Both the position numbers and the translations under genes were made by a program. A stretch of DNA of 64,000 nucleotides from JASSUD01 sp031963005 (GTDB taxonomy: Bacteria > Pseudomonadota > Gammaproteobacteria > Burkholderiales > Burkholderiaceae). Numbering within the stretch: position 1 is the stretch's first letter; each line of letters starts with the position of its first letter. The notes beneath the pieces were generated by a model. The model saw only the letters and a program-made list of their open reading frames with translations, had not been told where the DNA came from and searched no databases. Of this stretch, positions 36,121-45,358 are shown one piece after another. The DNA is taken from assembly GCA_031963005.1 (NCBI GenBank), contig JASSUL010000002.1:1-64000 (forward strand), read 5' to 3'.

Positions 36121-36133
36121 CCAAATACTTAAA

Positions 36134-36730
36134 TTAAATGGTCATTCTTAGATTAATATTAACCGTATATTCTTCTTCTTGTCGTTGTGTGAATTGATGG
36201 ATAGCGTTTGCTAAAATATGCTGTGGATGATCATTATTTTGCGCAGATGTAGTTTGATTTTTTATAATGGCCTGCATTTCTTTGACGTGCTCATTATTAA
36301 ATTTTGCAAAGTACTTGGTTATATTAATATGCCGATTTCCATTTTTGAAGATATCCAGGATGCCTTTTAATAAATCACATCGTGATTCTATATTTCTTAA
36401 TTTTTTTGTGCAATTCTCTAAATCAATTAGATTTTTTGAGGCCTCTTTTATGCAATGATGCATTAATAATTTGTAATTGGCCCATAAATTCAAAGTTTTG
36501 CTATTTATTTCATTTTGTAGATATAGAAGATCTTTATTATTAGGTCTAATTATTTGTTTATTACTTTTTTCAACAAGCAGGGCGTTAAGAATATCGTTAG
36601 TTCCATCTAATATATTCTGTCTTTTATCTGTATTTTGAAATCCCATAAAATTAGATGAAATCGGTGTTTGTCTGTTTTTTTGACAAGATGTTCTATTTGA
36701 AATATACGAAAAAAAAGGTTGAATTTCCAT
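36134..36730 (-). CDS. AT-rich gene of unknown function, candidate effector
   Basis: A 198-residue protein I do not recognise. The N-terminus is polar and Ser/Asn/Gln-rich (MEIQPFFSYISNRTSCQKNR). The rest is mainly helical and rich in Lys, Asn, Ile and Leu, with no hydrophobic segment or signal peptide. Base composition is much more AT-rich than the neighbouring efflux and gph genes, which suggests a different origin or relaxed selection. A ribosome site before ATG 36730 is not evident. It sits alone between two strong terminators (36070 and 37082). Its style matches other AT-rich solitary genes in this window, which makes a host-directed protein plausible; a spurious frame is the other possibility. 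Confidence 0.45.
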   Translation of the reverse strand: MEIQPFFSYISNRTSCQKNRQTPISSNFMGFQNTDKRQNILDGTNDILNALLVEKSNKQIIRPNNKDLLYLQNEINSKTLNLWANYKLLMHHCIKEASKNLIDLENCTKKLRNIESRCDLLKGILDIFKNGNRHINITKYFAKFNNEHVKEMQAIIKNQTTSAQNNDHPQHILANAIHQFTQRQEEEYTVNINLRMTI

Positions 36731-37081
36731 TATTGGAGAATAATTTTTTTAAAATTGATCGGCTTGGTTTTGAAGTATTTTCTTAAAAATCTTTCTGAAA
36801 TATGAAGGAGGTATTTCGCATATTCGGCTTTCTTCAGAATTTACCATTATCTTAGATAATTTATTATAAAAACCATGCTGTAGGGAAGTACATAATAGAT
36901 CAGTAAAAATATTACGATTCCTATTTCTAGAGAAAATTTTAGATTATATTATTTAAGAATAGTTTTATTATGAGATAAATGCGGCAATTCTACGTTTTTT
37001 ATATTTTAAGTATTTTCTGCATCCCATATATATATTTCACTTAATCTATCAATAGAAAAGTGATTTCCATAGAGTATCAAA
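36731..37081. other. AT-rich gap upstream of the 36134 gene
   Basis: No gene recognised. The strong AT richness fits a long upstream region for the minus-strand gene at 36134 or eroded DNA. A GAAGGAGG sequence at 36804 on the plus strand is not followed by a usable frame. Confidence 0.35.
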
Positions 37082-37131
37082 AAATAAAAAGGGACTTCCT
37101 CAAATAATAATGAGGAAGTCCCTTTTTATTT
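37082..37131. terminator. Strong terminator downstream of gph
   Basis: A 21-bp perfect stem, AAATAAAAAGGGACTTCCTCA (37082-37102), with its complement at 37111-37131 and an 8-base loop. The stem has A-tracts and T-tracts on both ends, so it should work in both directions; gph on the minus strand ends 18 bases away. Confidence 0.92.
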
Positions 37132-37148
37132 TTACTGGAAAAAGAGCG

Positions 37149-37829
37149 CTATGCTGCGGTGCGAGGTTGCAAATAAGGGGTCAAAAAATCGTGAAGCTCG
37201 CGTACAGAATAAATAATATGATCGGCCCCCCAATCTTTAGGCGGTATAGAAGAACCACAATATCCATAAGCTGCAGCGATGGTAGACATGCTTGCTGCGC
37301 GCCCTGCTTGGATATCGCGTAAATCATCGCCAATATAAAAAGCCTGAGCGGGATCTATTTGTAATTGTTGTGCGGCGTAAAGTAGCGGGGCGGGGTGGGG
37401 TTTGCAGTGCGTTGTCGTATCTGCGCCTACGATGCATGCTGCGCGAGTATGCAATTGCAATTTTGCTAAAAGGGCACGCGCAAGATATTCAAGTTTATTA
37501 GTAACGATCCCCCAGGGAAGGCCTTGCGCTTCGATGGCCGATAACAGCGTTTCTATGCCGGGGAAGAGCGTGGTTTGCACACATAAATCTTCTGAGTAAC
37601 GCGCCAGAAATTCCGAGCGCAGAGTGGCGAAATCAGCATGTGTAGGTTCAATACCAAATGCTATCCCTAATAGCCCTATCGTTCCTGCAGAGGCTTTGTC
37701 TCGCAAAATTTCATAGGGGAGATCACTGAGCCCACGATGGCGGCGCATAGCATTTGCGGTTTGCGCTAAATCAGGAGCAGTGTCGACTAGAGTGCCGTCG
37801 AGATCGAAGAGGATGGCGGAAAGTGGCAT
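37149..37829 (-). CDS. gph: Phosphoglycolate phosphatase (HAD family)
   Basis: A 226-residue HAD-superfamily phosphatase that removes 2-phosphoglycolate. Motif I is LFDLDGTLVDTAPDLA with the nucleophile Asp. Motif II is the Thr in GIVTNKLEYLARALL, motif III includes the Lys in TTHCKPHPAPLLYAAQ, and motif IV is FYIGDDLRDIQAGRAASM. The length is normal. In Burkholderia gph follows ompA and ubiG in the same direction. Here it keeps orientation but an AT-rich plus-strand gene (38108-39595) separates it from ubiG, so it needs its own promoter. Confidence 0.93.
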   Translation of the reverse strand: MPLSAILFDLDGTLVDTAPDLAQTANAMRRHRGLSDLPYEILRDKASAGTIGLLGIAFGIEPTHADFATLRSEFLARYSEDLCVQTTLFPGIETLLSAIEAQGLPWGIVTNKLEYLARALLAKLQLHTRAACIVGADTTTHCKPHPAPLLYAAQQLQIDPAQAFYIGDDLRDIQAGRAASMSTIAAAYGYCGSSIPPKDWGADHIIYSVRELHDFLTPYLQPRTAA

Positions 37830-38107
37830 AGTGAGAGAGAGTATAGGGTATTGTCAAAGGTAAGTAAAAATACCCGGGTATAAAAAATATCAAAAATGTA
37901 TAAAAAAGCGAAAAATTTTAACTCTCAAAGAGAATTATAGCGATCGTTTCATAAAATGAAACAAATTTTCTCATAATTCATTTAACTGTGAAAATTTTTC
38001 TATAACATTCCTTTAAAAAGAGAGAATTCTATTATTCTCTATTATTCTAATTCTTAATTTGTATCCAGTATAGTTGTTAGAAACATTAACTTCTAAAAGG
38101 TTAAATT
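37830..38107. other. AT-rich divergent region before the coiled-coil gene
   Basis: A strongly AT-rich stretch between the start of gph and the plus-strand gene at 38108. AAAAGG sits 8 bases before the ATG at 38108. It should contain both promoters, but no distinct boxes stand out in the AT-rich background. Confidence 0.4.
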
Positions 38108-39595
38108 ATGTCTGGAATAAAAAATATAAAAGAAGGCTTTTCGGAGTTTGGGCGAAGAATTAAAAATGAGAGTTCCAAAATCACTCGGGTTTTTCAGAAA
38201 AAATCTTCGAATTCAATGACGGAAATTTCTCCTTTTTCTTCGCGAAATCTAACCCAAGGAAATTATACTAATCGAGGTAGTATTGATTTTTTGGGGGAAC
38301 TTGCTTTTCAAAGGGATGTTAATTATAAAGAAAATAAGAGCGAAATTAGTCAAGGTGATGCGTATATTAATTTTTGCAATTTTATTGGAAAAACTCCTTT
38401 CGCATCGGGTAACGATTATAAATCGTCTTCATTTTCTAAGAAAAAAGAATGTGTATATAATGGTTCGCCTTCTATTGGTGAAATTCATTATATTAAGAAA
38501 GCATCGGATAGGGGATATAGAAAAGGTACGCGACTGGATTCAGAGCGTGAGATATTAGATGGTTTGCTTGAATTGGATATTAAAGATATCCATTTAATAG
38601 GCGAGTATGGGGACGGTTACAAAGCATTCGAATTATGTAATCAGATGGAGTCCTTGGAAAAAGACATTCAAAGAAAAAAATTACATAAAAAGGAATTGGT
38701 AAAAATTTTGTCAAATATAAAGGAGAAGCTTGGAGATTTATCTATCCCATTTGATATTATCAATGAAGAGCTTGGTAATTCTGAGGTAAAAGATAAAGCG
38801 ATTTATCAAGGGAAAATAGATGGTATGCTTGGTAAAAATTTAGATAGATTTCTTAAGCTCTGCGATGAAGAAATGAGTACTTATAAAAAGATTGTTCCGT
38901 TATGTTCCGATAATTCGCATGGAAGTTCTCGTTCGTATCAACTACAATTGATCAAAGAAAAATTAAAATCTATAAATGAAGAAAAAAAATTATTAGATAA
39001 TATTAATTATGCTCTTAAATTAAAATATGAGTTGGGTAGTGAAAGAAGCGAATCTGCAATTTTATCTATGAAAGACGCACAAGATGTAATTTTTTATAAA
39101 ATTCAAAGTTTATTGGAGGAGTGTAGAGAATTAGAAGAAGATATAAAGCGTGATGATTCAAAAATATCAGAATATAAAGATAAATTAAGAAGCGCAAAGG
39201 TGGGCTATCGCCATTTAGTTAAACATAACCGCAATGTTTTAAGTGAGGAAGAATTACGTAATCATATAATTAAATTATTCGAAAATTATAATATGGGTGA
39301 TAGATTAAGTGAAAAACAAAAGGTCGCGATAAGAAAGTACGGTGCAGTTACTATTTATGATTGTTTAGGGGAGGGTATAAAGGTACATAAAATGGAGCGA
39401 AACAGCAAAGAAATGAGTCTTGATAAAGATCAAAAGTCTGTCATTTATGATGTAAATGAATTTTTTGAAAAAAATCCAAGAAAAAAAGTCGTATGTATTG
39501 GCAACGAACAGCATGATTTTGAGCAGCGTGGCGGTAAATTCGGCCTACGTGCAAGAATGTACAGCTACGATTTGACTTCGCAAAGAAGCGCATAA
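38108..39595 (+). CDS. Coiled-coil protein of unknown function, candidate effector
   Basis: A 495-residue AT-rich gene I do not recognise. The N-terminal 50 residues are basic and Ser-rich (MSGIKNIKEGFSEFGRRIKN onward). Two long heptad-rich stretches, residues about 176-212 (ESLEKDIQRKKLHKKELVKI) and 276-366 (LIKEKLKSINEEKKLLDNIN and SLLEECRELEEDIKRDDSKI), should form coiled coils. The C-terminus (VVCIGNEQHDFEQRGGKFGL) is more globular. There is no signal peptide or membrane segment. Its codon and base use are unlike its neighbours, and it interrupts the conserved ompA-ubiG-gph order, so it was probably inserted there. Its role is unknown; delivery into host cells is inferred only from style and context. 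Confidence 0.65.
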   Translation: MSGIKNIKEGFSEFGRRIKNESSKITRVFQKKSSNSMTEISPFSSRNLTQGNYTNRGSIDFLGELAFQRDVNYKENKSEISQGDAYINFCNFIGKTPFASGNDYKSSSFSKKKECVYNGSPSIGEIHYIKKASDRGYRKGTRLDSEREILDGLLELDIKDIHLIGEYGDGYKAFELCNQMESLEKDIQRKKLHKKELVKILSNIKEKLGDLSIPFDIINEELGNSEVKDKAIYQGKIDGMLGKNLDRFLKLCDEEMSTYKKIVPLCSDNSHGSSRSYQLQLIKEKLKSINEEKKLLDNINYALKLKYELGSERSESAILSMKDAQDVIFYKIQSLLEECRELEEDIKRDDSKISEYKDKLRSAKVGYRHLVKHNRNVLSEEELRNHIIKLFENYNMGDRLSEKQKVAIRKYGAVTIYDCLGEGIKVHKMERNSKEMSLDKDQKSVIYDVNEFFEKNPRKKVVCIGNEQHDFEQRGGKFGLRARMYSYDLTSQRSA

Positions 39596-39618
39596 TGAGT
39601 TAGATGAGAGGGTCTGCT

Positions 39619-40359
39619 CTATAAAGGTTTATAACAAGCCATTAAATAATTCGCAGAAATAGAATCAGAAAGCGCAAAATTATTTTTCAAAGGGTTATAG
39701 CGCACCCCATTTAATGTTTTCACACATAGTCCAGCTTGTCTGGCAAAAGCAGCAAGCTCAGCAGGCCGAATAAAACGTGCGTAATCATGTGTTCCTCGAG
39801 GGAGCATACCTACTAAATATTCTGCCGCAATAATGGCAAGTAAATACGATTTGAGAGAGCGATCGAGGGTAGAGAAGAAAACCCAGCCTCCAGGCTTTAC
39901 GAGGGCCGCACAGGCACTCACGATGGCAGCGGGGTTGGGGACATGTTCTAACATCTCCATGCAGGTCACCACGTCGTAGGATTCTGCTTCTTGCGCTGCC
40001 AGTGTTTCTACAGCAATGTACTCATACTGCAAATTCCATGCGGGCGTATTGCAGGTGGCTTGAGTTTGTGCGCTGTGATGTTGTGCTACGGTTAAAACGG
40101 CTTCTGAGAGATCGATGCCTTTGGCCTGCGCGCCGGATTGGGCCATGGATTCGGTCAGGATGCCGCCTCCGCATCCCACATCGACTACCCGTTTTCCGCA
40201 AAGATCCTGATGACGGCATATCCAATCGAGTCGTACAGGATTCAGCGCGTGTAATGCTTTGAATTCGCCATCTGGATCCCACCATTTTGACGAGAGTGCG
40301 CTAAATTTTTGAAGCTCTTCCGGGTCGGCATTGGTAAACGCCATGGAGGGTTTAATCAT
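39619..40359 (-). CDS. ubiG: Ubiquinone biosynthesis O-methyltransferase UbiG
   Basis: UbiG performs both O-methylations in ubiquinone synthesis with S-adenosylmethionine. The 246-residue protein opens with FSALSSKWWDPDGEFKALHA, followed by NPVRLDWICRH, the SAM-binding VVDVGCGGGILTESMA, and VTCMEMLEHVPNP, all diagnostic for UbiG. Length is normal. ATG 40359 and ATG 40344 are both possible. It lies downstream of ompA on the same strand, but the terminator at 40470 separates them. Confidence 0.95.
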   Translation of the reverse strand: MIKPSMAFTNADPEELQKFSALSSKWWDPDGEFKALHALNPVRLDWICRHQDLCGKRVVDVGCGGGILTESMAQSGAQAKGIDLSEAVLTVAQHHSAQTQATCNTPAWNLQYEYIAVETLAAQEAESYDVVTCMEMLEHVPNPAAIVSACAALVKPGGWVFFSTLDRSLKSYLLAIIAAEYLVGMLPRGTHDYARFIRPAELAAFARQAGLCVKTLNGVRYNPLKNNFALSDSISANYLMACYKPL

Positions 40360-40469
40360 GTCTTTTTTAAACTCTATCGATGTGCACAGTCATGTTGGCG
40401 GTGTGGCGTGATTGGCGGCAACGCATCTTCATAATAGTTTGTTTTGCGTTATAGACCATCCATAACAAA

Positions 40470-40510
40470 ACACCCCTTGAGTGGAACTAAAGGTCCTACT
40501 CAAGGGGTGT
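40470..40510 (-). terminator. Terminator of ompA
   Basis: A 13-bp perfect stem, ACACCCCTTGAGT (40470-40482) with ACTCAAGGGGTGT (40498-40510), and a further small GGA/TCC pairing in the loop. On the minus strand it is followed by TTTTGTTA. It ends the abundant ompA transcript before ubiG. Confidence 0.88.
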
Positions 40511-40539
40511 AGTGTAGCGGTGATGCTGCTAAAAAGCGA

Positions 40540-41313
40540 TTACATAACGCCTACTTCAGATTGCGTTTCTGGCTGTGCATTGCGTACTGTGCCTACTGCC
40601 TGGATTTCAACGCGGCGGTTAGGTGCCGAGCAACGAATCATTTGGCTACGAGCTTGGTGCTTGCCTTTTGCGTGATGTTGCGCAGAGACTTGCTCTTGGC
40701 AATCTGTGACCACAGGGTTGCTTTTGCCTTTGCCTTCGGTGTAGATGCGTGCAGGTTCAATTCCTTTAGCAACCAGGTGTTTTTTGACGTTTTCAGCACG
40801 ACGCTGGGAGAGCGCCATATTGTAGTCTACGGAACCCATTTCATCGGTATACCCTGTGACTACAACCACTTCTAGGTTATCGATACCTTTAACTTTTGCA
40901 TAAAACTCATCGAGTTTAGCGCGCTCAGCAACACTGAGTTCCGCTTTATCAAAAGCAAAGCGTGCCTCTAATTGGTAGGTGACTTTTTCGCTAGCAATAG
41001 GAGGTGCGATGGGAGCAGTATCTACAGGGGGAGCAACAGGCACATAGGGTTTTTCAACGATGGCGCCATCGCATCCTTTATTGGCTGTTGTAGAAGTCCA
41101 GTCAGCCGAACGAACACAACGTGTACCGCCATTACTCATCCAAGCTTGGTCTCCGGTGCCATTGACCCAGTTTGAGTTAATAGCTTGTTGGGAGGCGGGG
41201 ACAGTGCGTTCCGCAGCTTGTTCTGTTGATGGGGTATAAACCGATTGCGCTGACGCAGATGCAGCAAAAACTGTTGCAGCTGCAAGAAGCGCGAGCTTTG
41301 ACAAAGTATTCAT
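40540..41313 (-). CDS. ompA: OmpA-family outer-membrane protein with peptidoglycan-binding domain
   Basis: A 257-residue protein. It starts with a signal peptide (MNTLSKLALLAAATVFAASASA, cleavage before QSVYTP). A short variable region follows. The C-terminal OmpA-like domain (about residues 105-215) contains LEARFAFDKAELSVAERAKL, VVVVTGYTDEMGSVDYNMAL, SQRRAENVKKHLVAKGI and a basic NRRVEIQAVGT; this binds peptidoglycan and ties the outer membrane to the wall. An insertion rich in His, Lys and Gln (QEQVSAQHHAKGKHQARSQM) sits inside the domain. A strong ribosome site (GAGAGGAGAAAC) precedes ATG 41313. Next downstream is ubiG, as in Burkholderia. Confidence 0.94.
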   Translation of the reverse strand: MNTLSKLALLAAATVFAASASAQSVYTPSTEQAAERTVPASQQAINSNWVNGTGDQAWMSNGGTRCVRSADWTSTTANKGCDGAIVEKPYVPVAPPVDTAPIAPPIASEKVTYQLEARFAFDKAELSVAERAKLDEFYAKVKGIDNLEVVVVTGYTDEMGSVDYNMALSQRRAENVKKHLVAKGIEPARIYTEGKGKSNPVVTDCQEQVSAQHHAKGKHQARSQMIRCSAPNRRVEIQAVGTVRNAQPETQSEVGVM

Positions 41314-41787
41314 GTTTCTCCTCTCGATATGACGAATCTGCACTTATGAATCTTTTAAAAAATTTTTTGGTGGATTCTGAGATGATCGCTGCGATGATAA
41401 AAAACGTCTAAATGTACTAGAAATAAATATCGTATAAATAGACGTCACGCTACTACATCTGCCTCAGTCGGGAGCTGAATTGTAGTTCCCTTCGAATAAT
41501 TGGCAAGGGTGGCAGTATAGCACCGCAAAAAACCTTGTCGACACCCCTTATAACGCTGGATCTGATGGAATTGTTTAGATAACTCTTCTTTTACGTTAAA
41601 AATCAGCGCAGCGATGTATATGCTATGCATGTTACAGTTCACCCTCTTTTCTTTTGGCATCAAGAATCTAGTTGGGCCTTCCTTTTAAAAACGCTGAAAA
41701 AAGAGGCTGAAAAAGCGAAAAAAGGCCCTTAAAAAGTTTTGGGACGCTTTCAAAAGCATCTCACAGATTCTAATAACGATATGGACC
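41314..41787. other. Divergent region between ompA and gyrA
   Basis: About 470 bases holding the promoters of ompA (minus) and gyrA (plus). A 72-codon minus-strand frame at 41445-41663 has no motif and is probably chance. No strong terminator or repeat is seen. Confidence 0.45.
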
Positions 41788-44454
41788 ATGGACTCATACG
41801 CTAAAGAGACGCTTCCTATTTCCCTTGAAGAAGAAATGCGTCGGTCTTACTTAGATTATGCAATGAGCGTGCTAGTTAGGCGTGCTCTGCCGGATGTGCG
41901 GGATGGGTTGAAACCTGTGCACCGCCGAATTTTGTATTCGATGCATGAGCTGAATAACGACTGGAACCGCGCCTATAAAAAATCGGCGCGTATTGTTGGG
42001 GATGTGATCGGTAAATACCATCCTCATGGCGACGCATCTGTGTATGACGCGATTGTCCGGATGACGCAGAATTTTTCACTGCGTTATATGCTCATCGATG
42101 GCCAGGGTAACTTTGGTTCAGTTGATGGGGATGACCCTGCGGCAATGCGGTATACCGAAATCCGCATGGCGAAGATCGGTCATGAATTACTAGAGGATTT
42201 AGACCGAGACACTGTGGATTTTGGGCCCAATTATGATGGGCAAGAATCAGAACCATTGGTGCTGCCTGCGCGTATTCCTAATCTGCTGATTAATGGTGCT
42301 TCGGGGATTGCAGTAGGAATGGCAACGAATATTCCTCCGCATAATCTGGGAGAAGTGGTCGATACCTGCTTACATCTTCTAGAGCATCCTGATGCTTCTA
42401 TCGACGATTTAATTCAACTGCTCCATGCCCCGGATTTTCCAACAGCAGGGATCATTTATGGGCTAGCGGGCGCGCATGAAGGCTATAGAACGGGCCGAGG
42501 GCGCGTGATTATGCGTGCGAAGACGCATTTTGAGGAATTAGATAAAGGGCGATGCCGTGCCATTATCGTCGATGAATTGCCTTATCAGGTCAATAAACGA
42601 CTGCTTTTGGAACGCACTGCAGAGCTCATCAACGACAAAAAAATGGAGGGCATCTCTGATATTCGCGATGAATCAGATCGTACAGGGATGCGCGTGGTCT
42701 TTGAGCTCAAGCGCAATGAAGTGCCGGAAGTTGTTCTAAATAATTTATACAAGCACACGCAACTGCAAGACACTTTTGGGATAAATCTGGTTGCATTGGT
42801 CGATGGTCAGCCTAAGCTACTCAACCTGAAAGAGATGATTGAGTGCTTTTTAGCGCATCGTCGTGAAGTGATTACGCGTCGCACTCTATTTGAATTACGT
42901 CGTGCGCGTGAACGCGGGCATATTTTGGAAGGCTTAGCCGTTGCTTTGGCGAACATCGACGAATTTATTCGTGTGATTAAGGCTGCTTCCTCGCCTCCTG
43001 TGGCGAAGCAAGAGTTGATGTCCCGTTCTTGGGATTCTGCATTGGTGCGTGAGTTACTGACGCGCGTTGCAGGCGAAGCGGCTGAGCAAGCCGGGATTGC
43101 CTCGAATATCACCGGCGATATGCGGTATTTGTCTGAATACCGGCCTCAAGGTCTTAGTGCGGCATTTGGGATACAGCAAGACGGGCTCTATCGTCTCTCA
43201 GAAACACAAGCGCAAGAGATTTTGCAAATGCGCTTGCAGCGTTTAACAGGGCTAGAGCAGGAAAAAATCGTTGCTGAATATCGTGACATGATGGTGCAAA
43301 TTACCAATTTGTTAGATATTCTGAGGCGGCCTGAGCGCGTACGCATGCTGGTAAGCGAGGAGCTTTCTGCTGCCAAGCGAGAATTTGGCGATGCCAGACG
43401 TTCAACGATTGAAGCTAATGCTACCGATCTGAATTATGAAGATCTGATTACCCGTCAAGAGATGGTGGTTACCATTTCGCACATGGGCTATATCAAGGCG
43501 CAACCGCTGCTGGAGTACCGTGCACAAAAACGCGGAGGGCGGGGTAAGCAAGCGACTTCGATCAAAGAGGATGATTGGATAGAAACCCTTTTTATGGCGC
43601 AAACCCATGACACGTTACTGTGCTTTTCAGATCGTGGACGCGTGTTTTGGCTTAAAGTATATGAAGTACCGCAGGGAGGGCGTAACGCACTAGGTTTGCC
43701 GATTGTGAATGTTTTCCCCCTAGATACTGGGGAAAAAATTACGGTGGTACTCCCCATCAAAGAGTTTTCGGAAGAGCAGTATATCGTGATGGCCACAGCA
43801 TCAGGTGTGGTGAAAAAAACCCGTTTGACGGCATTTAGCCGTCCTATGAAACGCGGCATTATTGCGGTGAATCTCGATGAGGGAGACTATTTGATTGGGG
43901 CCGCTATCACGCAAGGTCAGCATGATGTGATGTTGTTCTCCGATGCGGGTAAAGCAGTACGGTTTAAAGAAAGCGATGTACGGGTAGTCGGTCGTGAAGC
44001 GCGCGGTGTGAGGGGCATGCAGCTGGATGTCGGTCAGTGTGTGATTGCGATGTTAGTCGCAGAAGAGGGCGACTCTGCTTTGGGTTGCTCGGTAATGACT
44101 GCGACGGAAAACGGCTACGGTAAACGTACCCCCATATCAGAGTACACGCGACACAGCCGTGCAACCAAGGGTATGATCGCTATTCAAACTAGTGAGCGCA
44201 ATGGGAAAGTAGTTGGAGCCACAATAGTCGATGATGAGCGTGAAATTATGCTTATCACCAATGCGGGCGTGCTTATTCGCACACGCGCTAAAGAAATTCG
44301 TGAAATGGGTCGCGCAACACAAGGTGTGACGCTGATTGCTTTAGACGCAGGGACGAAACTTTCTGGATTACAGCCTATTGCTGAATCTACGGAAGAAGGA
44401 GACGATGCAGAAGTAGACGTAGACGTAGATGCAGAGGGCGGTGAAACGCAATAG
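41788..44454 (+). CDS. gyrA: DNA gyrase subunit A
   Basis: The breakage-reunion subunit of DNA gyrase, 888 residues. The catalytic Tyr lies in DPAAMRYTEIRM (about residue 122). The N-terminal domain (SYLDYAMSVLVRRALPDVRD onward) is complete. The C-terminal beta-pinwheel contains a GyrA-box-like RAQKRGGRGKQATSIKEDD. The quinolone-resistance region reads KYHPHGDASVYD, so positions 83 and 84 are Ala and Ser where relatives usually have Ser or Thr followed by Ala; Asp87 is kept. The tail ends in a short acidic repeat (EVDVDVDAEGG). It starts the long plus-strand run that continues through serC, pheA, tyrA, aroA, cmk, rpsA and ihfB. Confidence 0.97.
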   Translation: MDSYAKETLPISLEEEMRRSYLDYAMSVLVRRALPDVRDGLKPVHRRILYSMHELNNDWNRAYKKSARIVGDVIGKYHPHGDASVYDAIVRMTQNFSLRYMLIDGQGNFGSVDGDDPAAMRYTEIRMAKIGHELLEDLDRDTVDFGPNYDGQESEPLVLPARIPNLLINGASGIAVGMATNIPPHNLGEVVDTCLHLLEHPDASIDDLIQLLHAPDFPTAGIIYGLAGAHEGYRTGRGRVIMRAKTHFEELDKGRCRAIIVDELPYQVNKRLLLERTAELINDKKMEGISDIRDESDRTGMRVVFELKRNEVPEVVLNNLYKHTQLQDTFGINLVALVDGQPKLLNLKEMIECFLAHRREVITRRTLFELRRARERGHILEGLAVALANIDEFIRVIKAASSPPVAKQELMSRSWDSALVRELLTRVAGEAAEQAGIASNITGDMRYLSEYRPQGLSAAFGIQQDGLYRLSETQAQEILQMRLQRLTGLEQEKIVAEYRDMMVQITNLLDILRRPERVRMLVSEELSAAKREFGDARRSTIEANATDLNYEDLITRQEMVVTISHMGYIKAQPLLEYRAQKRGGRGKQATSIKEDDWIETLFMAQTHDTLLCFSDRGRVFWLKVYEVPQGGRNALGLPIVNVFPLDTGEKITVVLPIKEFSEEQYIVMATASGVVKKTRLTAFSRPMKRGIIAVNLDEGDYLIGAAITQGQHDVMLFSDAGKAVRFKESDVRVVGREARGVRGMQLDVGQCVIAMLVAEEGDSALGCSVMTATENGYGKRTPISEYTRHSRATKGMIAIQTSERNGKVVGATIVDDEREIMLITNAGVLIRTRAKEIREMGRATQGVTLIALDAGTKLSGLQPIAESTEEGDDAEVDVDVDAEGGETQ

Positions 44455-44692
44455 CTGCTAAAGTGTGGCAGATAGCGCGGTAAGAATGGTACATTGACGG
44501 CGCCGCTATGATGAATTTCTCTATAGCAAGGGCGGTCTAACAGGTTTAAGTAGTGCCAAGCAGTGATGAATAGCCTTAATTGGTCAATATAAACCTTGAG
44601 TATTTTTCAGTTTTTCTTTGCTTTTCGTTGAGGAAACGTGAGGGAAAGAGGCTGTATTTCTGAAAAAATGCTCTATTTTCCAGGAAGTCACT

Positions 44693-45352
44693 ATGCAAAA
44701 AAGATTCAAGCTTTGGATGGCGTTAGCCTGTTTTGCGCCTATCGTAGTGAATGCACAAGAGTTGCAAAAGCCGATTATTTCCGACATGGCTCCAAGCACA
44801 ACGACCGCTACGGTTGTTGTTGCGCCAGTCGATCCGGCTAAGCGTGAAGCAATTAAGCAACTTTTGGCCGCTATTGATGCAGAAAAGCTAATTACGGCGA
44901 TTGGCAATAGTGCTCGTGCACAGGCTAGACAATTAGTTCCAGCCATTCTGTCCGACGCTTTGGCAGAGAATAAAAAACTCAGCGAAGCGCAAAAACGCAG
45001 TCTGATTCCTGCCCTTCAAAAAGATGCGATACCGCAACTCGTAGCAAAGGCCGGTCAGGTTTTTGAAGCCCCACAATTTCGTGCAGATGCGTTAGAAGCA
45101 CAATATCAGGCTTACGCGAAATACTACACACTAGAAGAAATTCAAGCACTGACGGAGTTTTATCGCAAACCCGCAGGCAAAAAATTTATTCAAGTGCAAG
45201 ATCAAGTGGGCCATGAAGTTGTGAATGGTTTATTGCAAAAACATATGCCTGTTGTCATTACGTCTATTCGTCAGCAAGCAGATAATGCTGTGGCCAGTGC
45301 TAAGCCTGCAACAGCAGCACCTGCTAAACCTAGCTCTGCGATTAAAAAGTAA
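44693..45352 (+). CDS. DUF2059 periplasmic protein
   Basis: A 219-residue protein with a signal peptide (MQKRFKLWMALACFAPIVVNA, then QELQ). Its helical body has the DUF2059 pattern: AKREAIKQLLAAIDAEKLIT, then YQAYAKYYTLEEIQALTEFY with RKPAGKKFIQVQDQV. The family is uncharacterised, occurs widely in proteobacteria, and in Burkholderia sits between gyrA and serC, as here. The C-terminal tail is Ala/Pro-rich (ATAAPAKPSSAIKK). A potential ribosome site, CAGGAAG, precedes ATG 44693. Confidence 0.88.
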   Translation: MQKRFKLWMALACFAPIVVNAQELQKPIISDMAPSTTTATVVVAPVDPAKREAIKQLLAAIDAEKLITAIGNSARAQARQLVPAILSDALAENKKLSEAQKRSLIPALQKDAIPQLVAKAGQVFEAPQFRADALEAQYQAYAKYYTLEEIQALTEFYRKPAGKKFIQVQDQVGHEVVNGLLQKHMPVVITSIRQQADNAVASAKPATAAPAKPSSAIKK

Positions 45353-45358
45353 TGTGTT

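Noticed and set aside
41445..41663. 72-codon minus-strand frame between ompA and gyrA
   Set aside because: No motif or ribosome site; it lies in a divergent promoter region.
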